The notes under the pieces: generated by a model
The model's input: only the letters and a program-made list of their open reading frames with translations
Databases searched by the model: none
What the model was told of the DNA's origin: nothing
Program-made: the position numbers and the translations under genes
Shown: in pieces, positions 60,196-64,000 of the stretch
How the letters are laid out: every line of letters begins with the position of its first letter
How positions within the stretch are numbered: the first letter of the stretch is position 1
From: Bacteroidota bacterium
GTDB taxonomy: Bacteria; Bacteroidota; Bacteroidia; NS11-12g; UBA955
Assembly: GCA_963169345.1 (NCBI GenBank)
Contig: CAUJCT010000001.1
Location: 37,253 to 101,252, forward strand
DNA: 64,000 nucleotides
Reading direction: 5' to 3'

Positions 60196-60705
60196 ATGCA
60201 CACAAAACTATTAATAAGGCCTGACACTTTCACTTCACGTTATCAACAATGGAGAGAACTCCGACGTCCTCTTCAGTTGGCTGCATTTAAATCGAGTTTT
60301 GAAGCCGAACTTTTTGGAATGGGTGCAGTCGACATGAGGTTTGAACAGGATATACACCATACCCGCTTACTTTGGCAGCCTGAAGATATTTCAAAAGAAG
60401 ATATGAGTTTTTGGCTGGATGATTTCAGGAATACACTCCTCTCCCAGCGTTACTTTAATCAGTTCAGCGATGAACGAACGGAACATTTTGACTCAGGATT
60501 GAAAATGACTGTTCACCGTCATTACATGAAACCACAAATCAGTTTCAAGGAAATTATTACACCTGAAACTTCACATCTTTATGGAAACATATTTTTAGAA
60601 CATCACTTCAACGATAATTTTAATTCGTTGACCATCCAAATTCATTACTACAGCCACAAATTGTATTTAAGTTTCGAAAAACTCATGGAGATCATGTTAA
60701 AATAA
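60196..60705 (+). CDS. hypothetical cytosolic protein
   Basis: Not recognised. A 169-residue protein without signal peptide or membrane segments, rich in aromatic residues and His ('RQDTFTSRYQQ'-like start, 'VHRHYMKPQISFKEIITPET' in the middle). The pattern suggests mixed alpha/beta structure. It is transcribed away from the beta-CASP gene and lies upstream of the PKD protein, separated by about 140 nt of AT-rich sequence. Confidence 0.72.
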   Translation: MHTKLLIRPDTFTSRYQQWRELRRPLQLAAFKSSFEAELFGMGAVDMRFEQDIHHTRLLWQPEDISKEDMSFWLDDFRNTLLSQRYFNQFSDERTEHFDSGLKMTVHRHYMKPQISFKEIITPETSHLYGNIFLEHHFNDNFNSLTIQIHYYSHKLYLSFEKLMEIMLK

Positions 60706-60795
60706 ACTAATTCCGCCTTGCCAACTTACTATATTACAACACATTAATCTTTATGATATTAATTTGACAAATTAATACAAATTAATATATTATAT

Positions 60796-60846
60796 TTACA
60801 CACAATAAGGCAGCGAAAGGGTGTATTTGGTGTCTTATTGTGTAAG
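60796..60846 (+). other. stem-loop just upstream of the PKD protein start
   Basis: TTACACACAATAAG (60796-60809 region) can pair with CTTATTGTGTAA (from 60834), a 10-bp perfect core (ACACAATAAG/CTTATTGTGT) with a 24-nt loop. It ends 3-4 nt before the TTG start, so in the mRNA it could hide the initiation region. Confidence 0.5.
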
Positions 60847-63800
60847 TTGAAAAAACTATTATTAATATGGAGCCTGTTATGTGTGAGTAATACCTTTGGT
60901 CTTACTGCTTCATTTAACAGCACCACCGTCTCAGGATGTGCTCCATTAGTCGTAGATTTTACAGACGCATCCACAGGTGGACCAACATCCTGGAGTTACG
61001 ATTTTGGGGATGGCGGAAGCAGCAGCGTACAAAATCCCCGTTATACTTTTACAAAACCTGGCAAGTACACTGTCCGATTAACAGTCTCTGACGGCAGCAG
61101 CACAAGTTCTGCGACCATGGTTATCCATGTCAGGAAATTACCAGTTGCAGATTTCAAAGTAACTAAATTTGAATATTGTCCCGGAGATGTGGTCAGTTTT
61201 TTAAATGCCACTGTTGCCGGAGACACAACGATTAAAAGCACTTCATGGGATTTTGGAGACGGCAATGTTGCCAGTTCTAATGGCAATGTCACCAAGACTT
61301 ATAACAATGCAGGAAATTTTACTGTTAAGATGACAGTGCGGGACAATCACAACTGTGTTAGCACTGTTAGTAAATCCAATTTTATAACTGTCAATACCAA
61401 ACCCAATCCAGTTTTTGCATTCAATGCCAAGTACAGCTGCCAGGCGCCTCAAAGAGTTAATCTCATCAACAATTCGAGCAACAGTGTTTCGTTTCTGTGG
61501 GATTTAGGTGATGGCACAACCAGCACACAGGCAACACCAATTGTGTTTTACAACGATGCCAAAACATATACCATCAAATTAACTGCGACCAGTGACAAAG
61601 GTTGTGTTGCAAGTACAACTCAGAATCTGGTTGTACAATTTGGAAAGGTCAAAGCAGATTTTTCTGCAGATGCTTTCACAGGATGCATACCTTATAATCC
61701 GAAGTTTAAAAACAATACACAACCAGTTGGAGCCAAGCTCGATTACACGTGGGATTTTGGTGATGGCACAAAATCGACACTAGAAACACCGAATAAAACC
61801 TACATGAAAACCGGGTCATTTACGGTAAAACTTAAAGCAGTGGGAAGTGGTGCCGGGTGTTTGGACAGTATAGTAAAAACTGTACTAATGTCGGACAAAC
61901 CAAAAGCTACATTGAGTCAAAAAGACACTTTGAATTGTCAGGGGCTTTTATTTAATACTTTTAAAGCCAGTTCATCAAGTACAATCAACAAATACACCTG
62001 GTTTATAGATGGTAAAAACATCGATACAAAAGTGGATACGATAGACTATGTATTCAATAAACCAGGTATTTACAATGTGGTCGTTTTGCTTTCAGACAAT
62101 GCAGGTTGTCAGCAGACATTTGCATTTAAAAAAGTAGTTGTACAACATTTACTTGGAGGGTTTTGGTCGAATTCACTTGGTGGATGTATACCCTATCTTC
62201 ACGATATTATAGACACCACAAACAGTAAACTTGCATCTACATATACATATACATGGGATGACGGACAGGGCAATATTTCAAACAGCCCAATACCCAGATT
62301 GTATTACAAAGACACAGGTGTGTTTGAAATTAAGCTAAAAGTTAAAGATCAGTATGGCTGTGAAGATGAGAGTTGGAATATCATTTCTACTGGTACGAAA
62401 ATCAAACCAAGTTTTACTATTAATAAAAAAAGCATTTGTAACAACGAGCCAATAAAAATGGTGAATACCACAGCTGATTCACTCAAAAAGCAAGTTGAGA
62501 AATGGATTTGGGAATTTGGGAATGCAAAAGGCACAGATCCTGATGATTTTACAGCCAGTATAAGAGATTATCCAAAGACGTATTCTGCATTGCTGATTAG
62601 TAATAACAATGAATGTAAGGATACTTGCCTGAAAGAAGATTCTGTAACCATAAAGCCTACATTGGCAGATTTTGTCATTTCATTTGATACCTGCTTCAGC
62701 AATACCGGAAAATTAAGACATACCAGTGTTCTCGCAACCGATTTCAAATGGATTTTACCTAATGGAAGCACTTCTAAGGACAGCATTATTTACCACAAAT
62801 TTAAACCGGGTACCAAAGAGGATTTTAAAGTTGTTGCTGTAAACAATTTGACAGGATGTGTAGATACATTAAAACAGGAAATCAGTCCACCTAACAGTAC
62901 TTCCAACATCAAAGCTTACAAGTTGAGTGGCTGCACACCTCAGGTATTTAAATTGGAAAATTATATGACGCGTGCCTATCGCAGTCATTGGGATTTTGGC
63001 AACGGAGATACATCAGCGGTCAATGATTCATTCAGATACACCTATTTTGTTCCGGGCACATATACTATTAAACATACCGGTTGGGACATACGCAGTTGTC
63101 CATATACTTCGCAGGTTAAACTAGTTGTAGATGGCCCTACAGCAGGAGCGCAGATTTGGCCATTAAAGGGTTGCTTGCCTTTAACAATACACCTGATTGA
63201 TTCAGTTTCTTCTGGTAAAGTAAAACGAAAATACTGGAAATTTGAAGATGACCCACAATGGATAAAAGCTACCAATAAAAATGACACATTTGTTTACACC
63301 ATTAATTCAATGCCGGTAAGTGGTGATACTTTTTTCCATATTGAGTTATATGTTGAAGACAGCAATGGGTGTAAAACAAGCAAGATTTTTAAAGTAAGAC
63401 CATCCGGTCCTAAGGCTGGAATACAGGCAACACCTGAATTGAGATGTGATGCTATGGAGTATTATTTTAAAGCCAGTCTGGATTCGGCTTCGGCCAGTTA
63501 TCCTGTCAGCATATCCTGGGATATGGGTGACGGGCAAACCAAGACTACAGATGAATTTAAATATATTTATGAAAAAGGGGGTAAATACAAAGTAAAAGTC
63601 AAACTACTGGATGGCATGGGTTGCAGCTTGAATGAGGAAATGACTATAGTCACTCAAGATCCGGCAATACTGGCTAAATTCAGTGCCAATAACACGACAG
63701 CTGTTTGTCCTCCGCTGGTTGTCAATTTCACAGAATCATCCATAACTGATCCAAACAGGCCAGCCATTAGTTTCTTTTGGAATTTTGGTGATGGAACTAC

Positions 63801-64000
63801 TTCAACATTGAGAAACCCTTCTAAGATATATACCAATCCGGGCGTTTATGATGTGACCTTAACCGTACAAAATATGTTTGGTTGCAGCAATACCACAGTT
63901 GTTAAGTCGTATATTAAAATAGGTGGGCCAACAGCAATTTACTCATTTACGCCTAAAGATGGATGCTGGCCGGTTCAGGCTAGTTATAAATCGACCCCAA
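60847..64000 (+). CDS. giant secreted PKD-repeat protein (partial, C-terminus outside window)
   Basis: This frame is open from TTG 60847 to the window end (at least 1,051 residues) and is missing from the ORF track because no stop lies in the window. After a signal peptide (KKLLLIWSLLCVSNTFG) it is made of about a dozen PKD domains of 80-95 residues, recognised by 'WDFGDG' variants (SYDFGDG, SWDFGDG, LWDLGDG, TWDFGDG, HWDFGNG, SWDMGDG, FWNFGDG) each followed by 'G.YTVKL'-like strands. Several middle repeats have lost the motif (TWFIDGK, KWILPNG, YWKFEDD). Each repeat has paired Cys. Such proteins usually end in a T9SS sorting domain and act as surface adhesins; both points are inference here. 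Confidence 0.9.
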   Translation, partial: MKKLLLIWSLLCVSNTFGLTASFNSTTVSGCAPLVVDFTDASTGGPTSWSYDFGDGGSSSVQNPRYTFTKPGKYTVRLTVSDGSSTSSATMVIHVRKLPVADFKVTKFEYCPGDVVSFLNATVAGDTTIKSTSWDFGDGNVASSNGNVTKTYNNAGNFTVKMTVRDNHNCVSTVSKSNFITVNTKPNPVFAFNAKYSCQAPQRVNLINNSSNSVSFLWDLGDGTTSTQATPIVFYNDAKTYTIKLTATSDKGCVASTTQNLVVQFGKVKADFSADAFTGCIPYNPKFKNNTQPVGAKLDYTWDFGDGTKSTLETPNKTYMKTGSFTVKLKAVGSGAGCLDSIVKTVLMSDKPKATLSQKDTLNCQGLLFNTFKASSSSTINKYTWFIDGKNIDTKVDTIDYVFNKPGIYNVVVLLSDNAGCQQTFAFKKVVVQHLLGGFWSNSLGGCIPYLHDIIDTTNSKLASTYTYTWDDGQGNISNSPIPRLYYKDTGVFEIKLKVKDQYGCEDESWNIISTGTKIKPSFTINKKSICNNEPIKMVNTTADSLKKQVEKWIWEFGNAKGTDPDDFTASIRDYPKTYSALLISNNNECKDTCLKEDSVTIKPTLADFVISFDTCFSNTGKLRHTSVLATDFKWILPNGSTSKDSIIYHKFKPGTKEDFKVVAVNNLTGCVDTLKQEISPPNSTSNIKAYKLSGCTPQVFKLENYMTRAYRSHWDFGNGDTSAVNDSFRYTYFVPGTYTIKHTGWDIRSCPYTSQVKLVVDGPTAGAQIWPLKGCLPLTIHLIDSVSSGKVKRKYWKFEDDPQWIKATNKNDTFVYTINSMPVSGDTFFHIELYVEDSNGCKTSKIFKVRPSGPKAGIQATPELRCDAMEYYFKASLDSASASYPVSISWDMGDGQTKTTDEFKYIYEKGGKYKVKVKLLDGMGCSLNEEMTIVTQDPAILAKFSANNTTAVCPPLVVNFTESSITDPNRPAISFFWNFGDGTTSTLRNPSKIYTNPGVYDVTLTVQNMFGCSNTTVVKSYIKIGGPTAIYSFTPKDGCWPVQASYKSTP

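Noticed and set aside
60759-63836. Minus-strand ORFs of 60-84 aa across the PKD gene
   Set aside because: All lie antisense to a long open plus-strand frame with clear PKD domains.

Overview
The window looks like chromosomal DNA of a low-GC member of the Bacteroidota, probably from the Chitinophagales/Sphingobacteriales/Saprospirales side, but no marker here fixes the genus. Evidence: TAnnTTTG-type -7 promoter boxes before many genes, type IX secretion (T9SS) C-terminal domains, PKD-repeat surface proteins, a TonB-dependent receptor with a carboxypeptidase-like regulatory domain, an S46 dipeptidyl-peptidase, DUF4159 and GxxExxY proteins, and almost no Shine-Dalgarno sequences. There is no rRNA, recognisable tRNA, phage, integrase, IS transposase or CRISPR array. 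The one RNA gene is rnpB.

Layout. 1-3000: an operon of cytochrome-like lipoproteins with an OB-fold protein, then a 2-oxoacid dehydrogenase E2. 3100-6700: GNAT-like protein, glycosyltransferase, MFS exporter. 6770-8620: a repeat island with a GxxExxY nuclease-fold gene. 8660-18200: SDR, TylF-like methyltransferase, deoxyhypusine-synthase-like enzyme, PLP enzyme with CBS domains, a secreted unknown, a B12-binding/GTPase protein resembling half of IcmF, and an ECF sigma factor with a large membrane partner. 18200-29960: T9SS cargo, TonB receptor, a lipid kinase/SUI1/flippase operon, DUF4159, thiolase, lpxB. 30040-32270: two divergent small-protein units of about 411 nt with matching promoters and terminators, flanking an ArsR-SRPBCC pair. 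32300-41200: M61 peptidase, rnpB, a 118-bp tandem repeat array, DPP7-like peptidase, rsmI-lnt. 41260-48490: regulators, small enzymes, M43 peptidase, lysA. 48490-49390: a 229-bp tandem duplication. 49390-60700: a ruvX-def-cyclophilin operon, LolC/E-like permease, rbfA, LysE, pnuC, TlpA-like protein, alkyltransferase-like protein, beta-CASP hydrolase. 60847-end: the start of a giant PKD protein.

Most genes are housekeeping or envelope functions (lipid A, lipoprotein acylation and transport, peptide uptake and degradation, lysine synthesis, ribosome maturation) in short operons, often with ATGA-type overlaps. Two themes stand out. First, many -7 boxes end only 4-8 nt before the start codon, which implies very short or absent 5' leaders; this also corrects several starts in the ORF track. 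Second, three intergenic islands carry layered repeats. In one, gene-less repeat units sit beside a unit that carries the GxxExxY gene, as in a MITE/autonomous-element pair.

The best candidate for something undescribed is the pair of small transcription units at 30047-30458 and 31852-32261. They share a promoter module with an exact 17-nt spacer, leader length, 3' UTR and covarying terminator, but encode dissimilar small hydrophobic proteins.
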